Shown piece by piece: positions 35,407 through 47,913 of a DNA stretch of 64,000 nt. The position numbers and the translations under genes are program-made. The notes below the pieces were generated by a model. That model was given only the letters and a program-made list of their open reading frames with translations, was not told the DNA's origin and did no database searches. Within the stretch, counting starts at the first letter, position 1. The number at the start of each line of letters is the position of its first letter. This DNA is from Hawksworthiomyces lignivorus (lineage: Eukaryota > Ascomycota > Sordariomycetes > Ophiostomatales > Ophiostomataceae): NCBI GenBank assembly GCA_002917075.1, contig NTMA01000068.1:124001-188000 (forward strand), given 5' to 3'.

Positions 35407-36808
35407 GCGGGCTGGGAGGGGTTCACAGGGAGTTCGGTTTTGCGACAGCTGTGTCACTTTTTTTTTAAAAACTTTTCTCTTTAAATGGCGTATATTTCCT
35501 GTTAAAATTCCGCTACACTTTTTCTCGTTGTTTGCATTTCGCTGGATGATCGCCATTCATTTTATAAATACCCTCCGACCGACGCTCCTTTCGTCTGCCT
35601 GACTCGGGCCTTTTCTATGTCTTATATTTATTTTGCCGTCCATTTTCTGCTCGGAGGCTTTTGCTTTTTTTGGAGATTGCGGGATGAAGCCTCTCCATTA
35701 ACGACGCCTGTATTTTCAGTACCAACGCATATTTGATCTCTTGGGTTACCTCTGGTCTCGACCGGAGCCTTTTGGTGGAATATTTTGTCTGGGACGTTTT
35801 CTTGCTCTTATCTTATAAACCACCTCTGGGCCCATTTATGAATGATCTGGCTCTTTAATGTCTTATTTTTGCAGGAATTTTGGAGAGAGAGATATAAATA
35901 TTAGGAACGAAAGGGAGGAGGTGGAAGGGTGTCGAGGTTTTCAGCTATTTTTGTTATTTGCTCGTTCAAGTACATGGATGCATACATTTTAAAAATACAA
36001 TAGGCATTATTTTGTACAGCAGACTCGGGTACAGAAAAAGCAGAACAGGGGCGGGATGAGTCGTCCTGCTCGATTTCTACATCTGGAATGCGTTTTCCTA
36101 TTTTTGTGGTTATTCCTAGTATATTCCTACTGCTGTGATTGATTTCAGTCTGCTAAGAAGTTATTTCATGACTTGCTTTTTTTCCGTTATCATTTAGAGA
36201 AACTCATTTATTTTTATATTCTTTAATTTAATTTCTTAATGTTTGTACTCGCAAAGGAAACAACTAATTTTTTGTGCTCTTTTTTTAAGAATTGATCGCA
36301 TATATACCCTTCAAAATGAAAATAAAACAAACTACATTTCACTCTTTCTACTCTCTTAAGTTGATTTCACCTTGCTTTGAGTACGTGTGCAAAGATAAAG
36401 AAACTTCTGAAGCTGGCAGTACTCATAGAATTTTTCCTTATGAAACCCAGCTGAGGCATTTAATATATTCTTTTGACAATTTAATCCTGATAGGATGTGT
36501 TTGGGCTTTCCTCATTTTATGAAAATATCTCGATATCCTAACACAAGCCTGAAGATCTTTTGTGTTGTGCCCTTGCTGAAGTGGATTCTGATTAAAAAAA
36601 AAGGAAATAAGAAATGTCATTTGATTGTATTCTCGACACAAAAATTCAATAAATGTTTTGATTTCGTCAAAGACAAGGAAAACCTGTAAATCATACCCAA
36701 GATCGCCCCAGCCTTCACATACAAGGTGAAACATAGCATAAAAAACAAGCTTATATCTACATGTCGATTCAGTGACGCTACGGTACTGCCACCCAGATCA
36801 ACTCTACC
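35407..36808. other. Convergent 3' region, AT-rich
   Basis: 1.4 kb between DUF2406 and VMA21, which converge. The part from 35,880 to 36,700 is clearly AT-richer than the rest of the window and has only short frames. No gene or recognisable mobile-element end is seen. Confidence 0.5.
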
Positions 36809-37293
36809 TCAACGATCTTTCTTGCTTTCTTTCTGAGCATCCAGTTGCTCTGACTGGTCCTCGTTGAAGGCCACAACCACATATGCTATCAGCACGAGGT
36901 TGGCCACAATAGCGGCGGTGGCACCTGCATAGGTTGAATTTCCTGCAGCGCCACACGGCCGGCCGGTTAGAAACTAACAAAAAATTCATCACGACTGCCG
37001 GAGGAATACGCCACATACCTCCGAAGACTGCATCTACCATTGCAAAGTAGGAACCGATCGGTGCCACGATCATTGCTAGCGTGAAGCCGAGCAGCTTGAA
37101 AATGACGGAACTGTGCGGCAAAAGTTAGTGATGAAAGATTCAGAACAGATCTACCCCATGTCTCGCAGAAAATCTCTAACCTAGGCACTGCCGGCGTGAT
37201 GTTGGACTTCTCACCGGCCGGGGGGCTCGCGCCGACAGTATCATCCTTTTCGAGGATGGACTTCTCCTGGGCGACGATGCGGCGAGTGGCCAT
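36809..37293 (-). CDS. vma21: V-ATPase assembly integral membrane protein Vma21, 112 aa
   Basis: Exons 37293-37181, 37110-37019 and 36942-36809. Vma21 is an ER membrane chaperone for assembly of the V0 sector of the vacuolar proton pump. The N-terminus MATRRIVAQEKSILEKDD and GEKSNITPAVP are typical of fungal Vma21. Two membrane segments follow: LLGFTLAMIVAPIGSYFAMV and AGATAAIVANLVLIAYVVVAF. The protein ends KKDR, with lysines at -3 and -4, an ER-retrieval dilysine signal. Size and order match the family. The gene is divergent from the Fun30 gene. Confidence 0.95.
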
Positions 37294-38338
37294 TGTGAAA
37301 GACTGGTATATGAGACCGGTGGTGTGATGAAGACGGTCAAAGGAGATATCGACGACAGCGATGAGCTTGAGCTTGTCAGATGTCCAGGTTGAAGATGAGC
37401 GAGACGGGCAGCTAAAAAGCAGCGAGTATTCTATCAGTGTCAAGACAAATGGCACTGAGGGTTGCAATTTTGTTCCTATATCACCGGGGATGATTGGAAC
37501 GATTGGAAGTCAAGTAATGACGTCGAGTACAGCTGCAGTGAATGAGCAACTTGTGAGCGAACAGCTGTGCTATGAAGTCTAAGCTGCGCCAGCGGACTAC
37601 GCTACATCTTCTCAAATTGGTCTGCTTACATAAAACGCGCGTGAACGTGATAGCGTGTTTCGTGGCGCTGCTGTAGCCAGTGGAAGAGAGCTTTTCGAGT
37701 CGTTAATTGGGAGAAATCCAGGAGCCAGTTTAAGTGCTGGGGACTGCGACCCCGCGCAACGCGTGCTCCATGCAAGCAAGCCTTTAAAGGGACATTAAAA
37801 AAAAAATAGAGAGAGACTTGACTGGTGGCAAGCCGAAAAAGAAAGATAGCTTGAGAGTACCTTTTTTTTTTTCTTTGCTAGATAGAAAAGCGCGCCAACG
37901 CGACTGAATGCCTGCTAATACTCTCCGCAGGAAGAGAGAGCCACTTTTTCTTTCACGTCGTCTTTCCGGACGCCATTTCCTCTCTTTGCCATTCTGCTCT
38001 TTCCCCATTTCATCCTTTCTTCTCTGCGCATTGGGAGGAAAGAGAGGAAATGCAAACTCTTTCCTTTTTAACGCCCACTCTTCATTGCGAAGCACTTTCC
38101 CCATATTCCTTCGTATTTGGTCACGAACCTCATTTTTGATTTCTGCCCTCTGCATGGCTGCGTGATAAGAACAAGAATAAGAAGAAGAGGCGGTGTACAT
38201 ATATTTCGAGCCTGCTTTTCTTCAATCTCGAATTGCCTACCTTCGCACCTGACCTTTACACCATTTCAGCTTGGGCTTCAACTTGGGCTTCAGTCTGACT
38301 TCAGTTTGGCGTCAGCCTGGCCTTGGCTCTCTTCAGTT
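37294..38338. promoter_or_regulatory. Divergent promoter region, vma21 / Fun30
   Basis: 1.05 kb between two start codons that face away from each other. The Fun30 frame stays open upstream to 38117, but that part is a C/T-rich leader without family motifs, so I treat it as 5' UTR. Confidence 0.4.
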
Positions 38339-38563
38339 ATGGACTCGTCGCCGCTGCCGACCAGGACCCGTCCTGGCTCGCTTGCTTCCTCTTCTAAGGA
38401 TCGCAACGGCAGCAGCAAGAGCGGTGACTTATACAGCAGTCGAAATCCGTTTTCCTTGGCAAGATCTTCATCTTCTCTTCGTGGGAGCGCAAGTGGTAAG
38501 ACTGCTTCGCAGCCAAGTCCGCCGAAGCATGAAGACGACATAGAAGACTCTGAAGAAGAAGAG

Positions 38564-38607
<44 letters not shown>

Positions 38608-41600
38608 CGAAGACGAAGACGAGCTCGCAGGGGTTGGCGGCTTTGCAGATTCGCCGTACTTTACTCAACCCACCCAGCGAGTGACACAACCAACCCAGAT
38701 CCTCAAAAAACCCATGACCGCTACGACTCTTCGTGACGCTATCACCATCCCTTCCTCCTCTCCACCGCGGTCTGTTGTCGAAGTCCCTGCCTCATCTCCC
38801 TTCCAATCCTCAAATCCGCCTCAGCCAGCCTCCTCGTCTCTTGCCCGGGGGCGACTTGGGTCCCTCATGGCGCCAGCAGGGACCACGTTTCGATCGCCTA
38901 TGGCTGCACCAAAGCCTTCTCCATTGCCTCGACAGCGTGATCAAGGCCGTGCCTCAGCAACAAAGGAGAATGAGGCTGCAGATGACGATGATGATGACTT
39001 TGACGACATTATCCGCATCGACGACAGCTCTGACGAAGACGACCGCAGCGCACCAGCCCGAGGCGATATTCGCCCCTCTTCGTTCCAACGCCCACCGCCT
39101 GCGCGTGCGCCCTCATCAGTTATGGCGTCGAAGCCGGCATTAACAAAATCCGCGTCAAACTCCAGCACCAGCAACCTCAAGTCCTTGAATGATAGGAAAG
39201 TCTTGCATCTTGTCGCCAAGGTGCAAAGCCAACTTCGCAGCAAGGGCTACAGCGATGTCAGCAGCGACGCCTGCCGTGCAGCCCTGCTGGAGAATAACTA
39301 CAGCGTCCAGGAGGCCGCGACCGATCTGCTTGACCAGCATCTTTCCGCCGCGCTCTCTTCGCCGCCGGTGCCGCGCCAGCAGTCAAAGATCCCGGATATG
39401 ATCCGATCTTTTGCTTACCAGACAAATGGTGGTGGGTCTAAGAACGCAACCACCAGCACCTCACGCGCGTCATCCCCGGTGACGCCTTCATCGCAGCAGT
39501 CTCAAAAGAGACGAGCGCTAAGCCCAAGTCCGCGGCCGAAGAGGCGGCGACTAGTCCAGGGCCGCAAGTACCGCGCCTTCTCGTCGTCACAACCGGCTAC
39601 ACCTGCTCGCGAGACAGACCGGCTGGTCGACATTACTAATACCAAGGCGGCCGACAGCGATGACGAAGATGACGACAATGACGAAGAGGAAGAGGAAGAA
39701 GCCGTTGTCATCAGCGACGATGATGTTATGGACGACGACGATGTGATCGAAGTGGATGACGATGACGATGCTCTGGATGGCGGCGACGCAGCGTTCAACG
39801 TCGAGAAGCGCGTACTAGAGTACTTCAACACCTGCACGGTCGACGATCTAGTTGCGATGCTAGGCGCCCGCGCCAGGAGCAAAGCAGAGACCGTCCTGTC
39901 GCACCGCCCCTTCCACTCACGGGCATCCGTGACGCGCATACGAAGCAACGGTCCCGCCAGAGGCCGTGGCGGCAAGGGCGGCGGCAGCAGCAGCAAGAGC
40001 CAGGCCAACATTGGCGAAGACATCTTTGATGCCGTGCACGACTATGTGGTGGCCCTCCAGGCCATCGACGTCGTCGTGGCGCAGTGCGAACAAAAGGGGC
40101 TGCGCATTCGGTCGACACTGCACCGCTGGAACGTCGACTTCCGCGGCAGCAGCAAGACGGCCGCCTCGCCGTCAGAGGGAGAAGGAGCCGAGTCTGGCCG
40201 CAGAGGCGGGCTCCTGACGCCATCCAGCGAATTCGGCAGTGGAGCAGCGGAGAAGGGCGGCTATGTGCCGCTTCCGATCCCGCAGGAACCCGTCTACATG
40301 CGTGGTCACTGTACGATGAAGGGATACCAGCTGTACGGACTCAACTGGCTCTGGGAGCTGTACCAGCGCAATTTCGGCTGCATTCTCGCCGACGACATGG
40401 GGCTGGGCAAGACGTGCCAGGTGATCTCGTTCCTGAGCCAGCTGATCGAGTCGTACAAGGACGACGGCGAGCAGCCGCGGCCGTGGCCCAATCTGGTCAT
40501 TGTGCCTCCGTCGACGCTGGCCAACTGGAAGACCGAGTTCAAGAAATTCGCGCCCCAGGTGCGCGTGACCACATACAGCGGGACGACCGCCGAGCGGGAC
40601 CGCATCCATTATAAGATTCAGGAGAACCGAGCCCGGCACCACGTCGTGCTGACGTCCTATTCCCAGCTGTCCGGCAAGCAGGATCTGGACGCGATGCGCA
40701 AGATTTCCCCCAACGTCGCCATTTTCGACGAGGGCCACAAGATGAAGAACTCCAACACAGTCCTCTACAAGTCGCTGAAGCGCATCAACGCCAACTGGCG
40801 CCTGATCCTGACCGGCACCCCCGTGCAGAACAACCTGATGGAGATGATCAATCTGCTCAACTTTATCCAGCCGTCGCTATTCGAGCGTCACCTGGAGAAG
40901 CTCGGTGACCTCTTCAGCCAGCGGTTCACTCTTCAGGACGTCAGCAACGGCGCCCTGCTGTTCAGCGATCGCGTGCGGCGGGCCCGCAGCATTCTGGAGC
41001 CCTTCATTCTGCAGCGCCGCAAAGAGCAGGTGCTGTCCAGCATGCCGAAGAAGACGACGCGTGTGGTCTACTGCGGTCTGGACGACACGCAGAAGCCCAT
41101 CTACGAGGCCTACGAAAACCAGTTCAAGGAGGGCAAGAACAAAACGTCGAATTCCAAGACGGAACAGGGCAGCCGGCAGACAGCATCCCGCTCGACCGCC
41201 ATAACAGGCCTGTCGAACGACCAGAACAACGTGTGGATTCAGCTGCGCAAGTCGGCCATCCACGCCCAGCTGTTCCGGCGCTACTACGACGACAAGAAAG
41301 TCGAGAAGATGGCCAAGATTCTCATGGCCGAGGTGCCGCAGAGCGAGCTGCGGCAGCCGGACATCAAGCACCTGATCAACGAGCTCCGCGACTGCTCCGA
41401 CTTTGAGCTGCACACGTGGTGCCGGGACTACCGCTGCCTGGACAAGTTTGACATCCCCGACGGGCTGTTCCTGCAGAGCGGCAAGGTGCGGGAGCTGCTG
41501 AACCTGGTGCACGCGTTCCAGAAGAAGGGCGACCGCGCTCTCGTGTTCACGCGGTTCGCGCGCGTGCTCAACATCCTGCGCGAGTGCCTGTCGTACTCGG

Positions 41601-42112
41601 GCATCGAGTACGTCTCGCTCGAGGGCGCGACGCGGGTGGAGGAGCGGCAGGCGATCATCGACGAGTTCAACGACAACCCGGACATCCCCGTGTTCCTGCT
41701 GACGACGGGCTCGGGTGGCACGGGCATCAACCTGACGGCGGCAAACAAGGTGGTCATCTTCGACCAGAGCGACAACCCGCAGGACGACGTGCAGGCGGAG
41801 AACCGAGCGCACCGGCTGGGCCAGACGCGCGACGTCGAGGTGATCAAGCTGGTGACGCGCGGCACCATCGAAGAGCTCGTGTACAAGGCGTGCCAGACGA
41901 AGCTGGAGCTGGCGCAGCGCGTCACCGCGGGCAGCGGCAGCAGCCGCGCGGACGAGCTGCTGCTGGCGGAGATGGGCGACGGCGACAAGGTGGCCAAGGC
42001 GGTCGAGGAGGAGGTGCGCAAGATGCTCCTGTCCAAGGATGGCAAGGGCGCTGCGACGACAACGCCGCCAAAGAGCGACGCCGACAGCAGCGACTACGAC
42101 GGCAGCGATTAG
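38339..42112 (+). CDS. fft3: Fun30/SMARCAD1-type Snf2 chromatin remodeller, 1257 aa
   Basis: One intronless frame; I start at ATG 38339 (MDSSPLPTRTRPGS), because the open codons before it look like leader. The N-terminal half is disordered with long acidic runs, including a nearly pure Asp tract (about residues 75-90). A CUE-like ubiquitin-binding segment lies near 283-335 (LLENNYSVQEAATDLLDQH). The Snf2 ATPase follows: Walker A DDMGLGKT (K691), motif II DEGHKMKN (D797) and LTGTPVQNN. The C-terminal helicase part has LTTGSGGTGINL and AENRAHRLGQTRDVEVI. DEGH rather than DEAH is typical of the Fun30 branch. These enzymes remodel nucleosomes in DNA-end resection and heterochromatin maintenance. 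The yeast protein is about 1130 aa. Confidence 0.94.
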
Positions 42113-42849
42113 CGGAGCCAACCGGGTCCCGTGTTCTTGCTGCCTTGAGCTTTTTTCTATATTTTTTCTATAGAATTGGGGAACTAGGCTGGGACGTAAT
42201 TTCTTGGACGCGTATGGTGTCAACTTGTCAATTGGGAGTATGGTGTTTTTTATGTGTGCTCTTTTTATTTTATGTTTGTTTCCGAGCGGCTGTTCTGTTG
42301 TCTGATGATTGCTCGTTGTGCATCTATCAATACGAGAGAAAGCTATACGTATTACATTAGGGCTAGGAGAGGGTGTGGGTTACGAAATGTTTCTGAAATA
42401 GCATTCTATAAAGCATCCCAACTTGAGGAAATATATACAATTATGTATATAAGCATACATAGGTAAAACTTGCAACCAATCTGCAGTGTAAATTAGACTC
42501 GCATGTGGTGATGCATGCTTCTATGTATGTATCTTACATGCCGCATAGAGGTGTTCTCATTTCAGGGGATGTGGATGCTGTAATTTTAAGCCGGAAAGCC
42601 CTGCAAGGCGACTGAGGGGGGCGCTGTATTTGCGGGCTCTCACGTGCTGCTACGAGCGGTTCGTTATCAGGACCACTGATTGGCACCTACCCCGCCAAAG
42701 CCAGACACTGCGGAGAGCTCATATTGGCACTGCTTCCGAAACGGGGCCGCCGCCTCCTAGTTTCAACCTCCGACTGAGCCAAACCTCACCACCTCCAACC
42801 GTTGTGACAAGTCTCTGAAGAGCTGCCTCTTCGATCACCACCGCCCAAG
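42113..42849. other. Intergenic between Fun30 and capping-protein genes
   Basis: 737 bp holding the 3' flank of the remodeller and the promoter of the plus-strand capping gene. No gene is seen. Confidence 0.5.
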
Positions 42850-43435
42850 ATGCCTGCCGATCCGTTCGACTCTGCGCTGTGAGTTCCCGTTGCTTTCCGG
42901 ATCTCGAAGTGGTCTCCCTCTCCTCTCTTTTCTTTTAGAGGTCCTCCTTCCCCCCATCTAACCATTCTCTGGCTGCCCAGTGACCTCCTCCGGCGGCTCA
43001 ACCCCAAGCACACCGCTGACCACCTCAACAACATCATCCACCTGGCGCCGGACCTGACTGAGGACCTGCTCTCGTCGGTCGACCAGCCGCTGACGGTGCG
43101 CCGCTGCAAGCAGACGGGGCGGGACTACCTGCTGTGCGATTACAACCGCGACGGCGACTCGTACCGGTCGCCGTGGTCGAACCAGTTCGACCCGCCGCTG
43201 GAGGGCGGCGGCGAGGACGGCGGCCGATCGTCCGGGCCCGGCGGCATCAGCGCGGCCGGCGAGAACGAGGGCGCCGGCGAGGGCGCCGTGCCCGGCGAGC
43301 GCGTGCGCAAGATGGAGATCCAGGCCAACGAGGCCTTTGACGTGTACCGCGACCTGTACTACGAGGGCGGCGTGTCCAGCGTCTACTTTTGGAACCTCGA
43401 CGACGGCTTCGCCGGCGTCGTGCTGCTCAAGAAGA
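42850..43435 (+). pseudogene. cap2: F-actin capping protein subunit beta, C-terminus missing
   Basis: Exons 42850-42878 and 42981-43435 code the first 161 residues of CapZ beta: [58 protein letters not shown] and [21 protein letters not shown] Gly/Glu-rich insert of about 25 residues follows the PPLE motif. The second exon ends LLKK at a good GTAAGG donor, where the family normally continues for roughly 100 more residues with the actin-binding tentacle. Nothing resembling that part is found between 43436 and the next gene. Splicing to AG at 43576-43577 would add 37 unrelated codons ending at 43690. Either the gene is broken here, the 3' part lies elsewhere, or the assembly is wrong near the long T tract. 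Confidence 0.75.
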
Positions 43436-43518
43436 GTAAGGCTACAGTTCCCCGCTCCGCTCGTCTTTGGATGGCCCTGCGGGCGTTTTCTATTTCTATT
43501 TCTTTTTTTTTCTTTTTC

Positions 43519-43542
43519 TTTTTTTTTTTTTTTTTTTTTTTT
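43519..43542. repeat. T24 homopolymer in the broken cap2 3' region
   Basis: Twenty-four T residues inside a longer T-rich stretch (43495-43545), 83 bases after the last recognisable cap2 codon. Such tracts are prone to sequencing and assembly faults. Confidence 0.9.
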
Positions 43543-43690
43543 CTTCTGTTTACCGTTTGTGGATGAAATACGCGTAGGTACCACCTGCTGGCACCTCCGT
43601 ACAATGGGCATGGCCCTGCCTGGTTCGGACGGCCATCCTTGCCAGACTCATCACCGTCGGTCGTGGTCAGATCGCGGTGGTGTTATGTGA

Positions 43691-45273
43691 ACGAGCTACA
43701 CTGTTTGGGGTATGTACAAGTGCATAAGTGCGTGAGACTTGCGTGAATTGGGAAATGGAACGGACACCAGCGAAAATCCGCAGAACACAGCGAGAAGGGG
43801 AAAAAAAAAAAATTACAGTTTTTTCTGTACCCTCGGTCGAGACCCTCTTTTCTCACCTAATGTAGAGGACATATCCTCTTTTTCGTTTCGGTTCGACCTT
43901 TTGCATCTTTCCCAGTCTTCTCTTTTCTTGTATTTTTTACTATCTGTCTGTCTCTCCTTTCCTCTCTATTGGAGCTAAGTCTCTAGCTAGCTTGCGGGAG
44001 TAGTTCGTCGCGCCAGATCTTCCGTCTAAATAAAATCATATCATGTATCTCGCGAGTATTGTCTAAATCCAGTCTTTCCCTATTTGTACGAACCGTGCTC
44101 GTTTTTTTTGCAGTCGCTCCTTCCCTGTATCGGCACCTGCCCTTCCCGACTCTCCTTTTCTTTCTTTTCTTTTATATATTTTTTTTATTTCATTCTGTTG
44201 CTTGCCAATTCTTAAGAGTTGTCAACTCAATTCTATCACTCTCACTCTCTCACTCATTCATTCACTCCCTCTCTCTTTGTCTCTCTTTCTCCTCCTTACA
44301 GCCTCAGTGATAATTACCATCTTCTTCAACATCGGCTTTGTCCACGTCTATTCACATTGCCATCTGCAAGCAGCACCTGTCTCTCCTTCACTGCTCTCAC
44401 CGTATTAGCCCACAGCTTGTCAGCTTCCTTATTTTTTCTACCCTTTCACAGCCAAGACACAGTCAGAATACCTAGCCCAAGGTCCACTGTAGCTGTGCTC
44501 TGACCTCTCTCTTATTCTTCAGCCTCGTGTTTTTGCTTGCCGTTTGCTCTTTTTCTCGATATTCACGATCCTTGTTCAGGTACTTTTTTGCCACACTATT
44601 CGACCTACTTGTTTGGGGTCCCTGTTTTTGCTTCGCGGGCTTTTCCTCGCTCTCTCAAAGTTCCACCTTCGCCTCCACATCTTCTGACTTATGAGCGTCG
44701 ACGGTCAGAGGGCCAAGCTTCTCACCTGATACGAGCGTTCCAGAGCTCTACCACAGCTGCTTGTATCGTTGTGCGGCCAATTGCCTTCTCTGTGTCTCGT
44801 CTAAATTTCCCACATTCTCGCCCCTTGACTATCTCCAAGCTTAGTTGCCGTTGCCAACCACTGTTTGTTTGTCGGCAGCTTTTCCGCTGTTCCCCCTTCT
44901 CCACTCTCAGCTCCAGCTCCTCTCCTAGAGGAAAAAGAGAGAATAAGGCCAAAAGGAATAACTGCAAGACTGGAAAGACGCGGCTGTTTTGAATGGAAAG
45001 CTAGAAAGAGACTCGAGGAAAAAAAAATTGTGTGATTGTTTTTTTTATTTTTATTCTAATTCAGAAACCCGCATATCTTCAACGAATCTGTCTCCAACAA
45101 CCATCAATCGATCGACAGGTCGGCTTGCTCCTTTCGGGACCACCCACCATCTAAGGTCCCTCCCTATCGTCAGGGCTTAACCTCCATCTTCGCTCCCCTC
45201 CTATCTCTAATTAAGCTTTTTGCTTGCCAATCGGCCATCTGGCCCTCTCCCATAAAAGGCCCCTCCCTTCGCA
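43691..45273. other. Pyrimidine-rich region upstream of URC4
   Basis: 1.6 kb. From about 43,840 to 44,930 the plus strand is strongly C/T-rich with many TCTC/CTTT runs, so stop codons are rare and overlapping frames arise by chance. It probably contains the URC4 promoter and 5' leader. I looked here for the missing cap2 exon and found none. Confidence 0.5.
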
Positions 45274-47136
45274 ATGATGGGCATCTTCTCACGGAAGGAT
45301 AAGGATAGGCCGCCGAAGACGGCTGCAGACCCCACTAGCAAGACGTTGAACACGTCAAATTCCAATGCGTCCCTCAATTCGGGCAGCAATTCCCTCAAGT
45401 CGCCTCTGTCTCCCTCCGCATCTTCCTCCCATAGCGCCCTCTACCAGCAACAGCACAACTTTCCGGGTCGCACCATGAACCGCTCGTCTGCTGGCACCGC
45501 CGGGACTTCGGTCACCGCCGCCACCACCACCTCGCTGCCTGCCACCCCATCGACGCCTTTTGCTCCTGTTCATCTGCCCAAGATCGATCTGCCGCGCCCG
45601 CCCGACCCGGCCCTGGACCCGGCCGGTTATCTGCGCAGCTTGCCGGCTATCCGTGAGCGGTCACGCCTCGTCAGCAACAAGGCCTTCCGCAACGAGCTGG
45701 CGCACTTCGACGTCGACATGAGCAAGTTTGCCGACGTCGTCGGCTTTGTGGCACAGATCATCAAGCGTGACTATGATGCCCCCTACGCATCCACTATCCC
45801 GCCCCACGGCCGGTACCAGCACTTTTCCGTAGGCGGACGGGACCGCATCGCTCTCCTGCTAGCCACGTTCCCTCCCGAGGTAGACAGTGCTGAGCGCTGC
45901 CGGCGCCTCATTGACCTCTTCCTTGTCAGCGTGCTGCTCGACGCCGGCGCCGGCACGGAGTGGCAGTATAAGAGCACAGAGAACGGCCGCTACTACCGGC
46001 GGTCCGAAGGTCTGGCCGTGGCCAGCCTGGAAATGTTCAAGGCGGGCCTCTTCTCTAGCCAGCCCAACAGGAACAAGACCCAGGTCGACAAGGACGGCCT
46101 GCGGGCGCTGACCGTGGACGACCTCGCCAAGGGCCTCCAGTCCCGGCCCGGCAACGCAGTGGCAGGGCTGGAAGGGCGGGCGAACCTTCTGATCCGACTT
46201 GGCGACGCCCTGGCAGCCAACACCGAAGTATTTGGCCCCGACGGCCGGCCAGGCAACATGGTCGACTACCTGCTGGCCCACCCGACCACCCAGGCCTCCT
46301 CGATGCCGATTGTGCTTCTGCCCGTGCTGTGGAGCCTCCTCATGGACGGCTTAGCACCCATCTGGCCTGACTCCAGGACGGCCATAAACGGCGTGTCTCT
46401 CGGCGACGCCTGGCCGTGCAGCAACATGCCGCAGCCCTCAGAAGCGTCTTCCTTACCATCATCACCAGGTTCGTCGCCGAGACGAAAGACGTCCTCGGCC
46501 ACCTTTTCGCCCTTCCCGACATCCGGATCAGGCAGCACAGGATCTGCGGGCGGCGCTCCCGCTCAGGTCATGGCCTGGGAGTCTATTGTGCCGTTCCACA
46601 AGCTGACGCAGTGGCTGACGTACTCGCTGATGCAGCCTATGCAGTCGCTGCTCAAGATCCACTTTGCGGGCACCGAGCTGCTGACCGGCCTGCCCGAGTA
46701 CCGCAACGGCGGTCTGTTTGTCGACCTAGGCGTACTGACGCTCAAAAAGCCAGACGTCGAACGCGGCCTGGCCCACTACCGGACGTACTGCGAGCGGACA
46801 GGCGCCACCATGGTGGAAGTGGCTCCCATGTTCGAGCCGGGCGACGACGTCATCGTGGAGTGGCGGGCCGTGACCGTTGGCTTCCTGGACAGGCTCGCCA
46901 TCGAGGTCAACAAGGCATTGCGCACTGATCTGCAGGGTCACGAGCTGACTCTGGCGCAGATCCTCGAAGCCGGCAGCTGGAAGGTACGTCTTTTTTCTCT
47001 ATCTCTTTCTTCGACGTTACAGTTATAGATTCCCTTACTAACGTTATTCCAGGGCGGCCGTGAAATGGCCGAAATGTCGCGGCCCAATACCAAGGAGCCG
47101 CCAATTCTCATCGACTCGGACGGAACCGTGTTTTAA
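45274..47136 (+). CDS. urc4: URC4-like uracil catabolism protein (DUF1688), 597 aa
   Basis: Exons 45274-46983 and 47053-47136. After a Ser/Thr-rich leader of about 95 residues the DUF1688 body begins (SLPAIRERSRLVSNKA). It continues through HFDVDMSKFADVVGFV, YASTIPPHGRYQHF, a conserved DAGAGTEWQYKS segment, then ESIVPFHKLTQWLTYSLMQP, ELLTGLPEYRNGGLFVDLGV and the C-terminal EPPILIDSDGTVF. In Lachancea kluyveri URC4 is required for the URC uracil-degradation pathway; its exact reaction is not settled. A Ser/Pro/Gly-rich stretch of about 45 residues (near 383-430) interrupts the conserved sequence between DAWPCS and ESIVPFHK. A second ATG lies at 45277 (MGIFSRKDK). Confidence 0.92.
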
Positions 47137-47913
47137 GAAAAGAAAAGCTGTTTTATGATTCTGCTCCGAAAGGAGGCATTGTTTAACTATACCATTCTTG
47201 ATGTCGGATCTTTTATGATATCTTTATTCGTTCGGCCAGAAAACCTTTGGAAATATTTGTATATATTTTACGTGTTCACAATGCCCAAATCAACAATGAG
47301 CTACCTGCACTCTTGTGCCTCCTCTTGTCTCCCATATACATACGCATATACGAATAAAAGAGTGAAATGAGAAAGCAGTTTGACGTTTAAAACACACCGA
47401 CATGGACACGCAAAATCAATGTGAATGAGGGCTGCAAACGCAGCCGCCCGGAAGCTATAGCAAATAGCCCATACAGGTTTTCTTTCTGGCCCTATCCCAT
47501 CCGACATCCTTGCGTGCAGTTTAATTCTTAATTTAGATATATTTGACATATTCGAGGGAAGATTTTTGGAGGGGATTCTGGTCCCCGTGCTATGTTTTGT
47601 TATGTACACGTAGAAATAAAAGAAAAATCATACCCAGAATGCACCAAAGACGTTTGAATAGTCAGAACCCTGAAATTCCCATCACTGCCTAGTTTCGAGC
47701 TTCGAGTTCCTCGACCCAGGTGGAAAACGGAACAAATCGTAAGCAGGGACCGGCAAACCAAATCCCCCCCCCCCTCCCGGCCAAATCTATGTCTGCACCC
47801 ATGCTGTGATTTTTAGGGGACAAGATAATGTTACAAATTTTTTCTCCCTCTGCGCCGCCGTCATCCTACACGCGGAGAGACGCTTATCCTCCGCGGCTCC
47901 CCTCCCTAGCCCG
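47137..47913. other. Convergent 3' region URC4 / OXA1
   Basis: 777 bp with a C11-like run near 47766. Both flanking genes end here and no gene is supported. Confidence 0.5.

Noticed and set aside
38117..38338. A 74-codon upstream extension of the Fun30 frame.
   Set aside because: The sequence is leader-like with no Fun30 similarity; ATG at 38339 starts a plausible N-terminus.
40877..42223. A 448-codon minus-strand frame across the Fun30 ATPase.
   Set aside because: Antisense shadow; the plus strand carries all Snf2 motifs.
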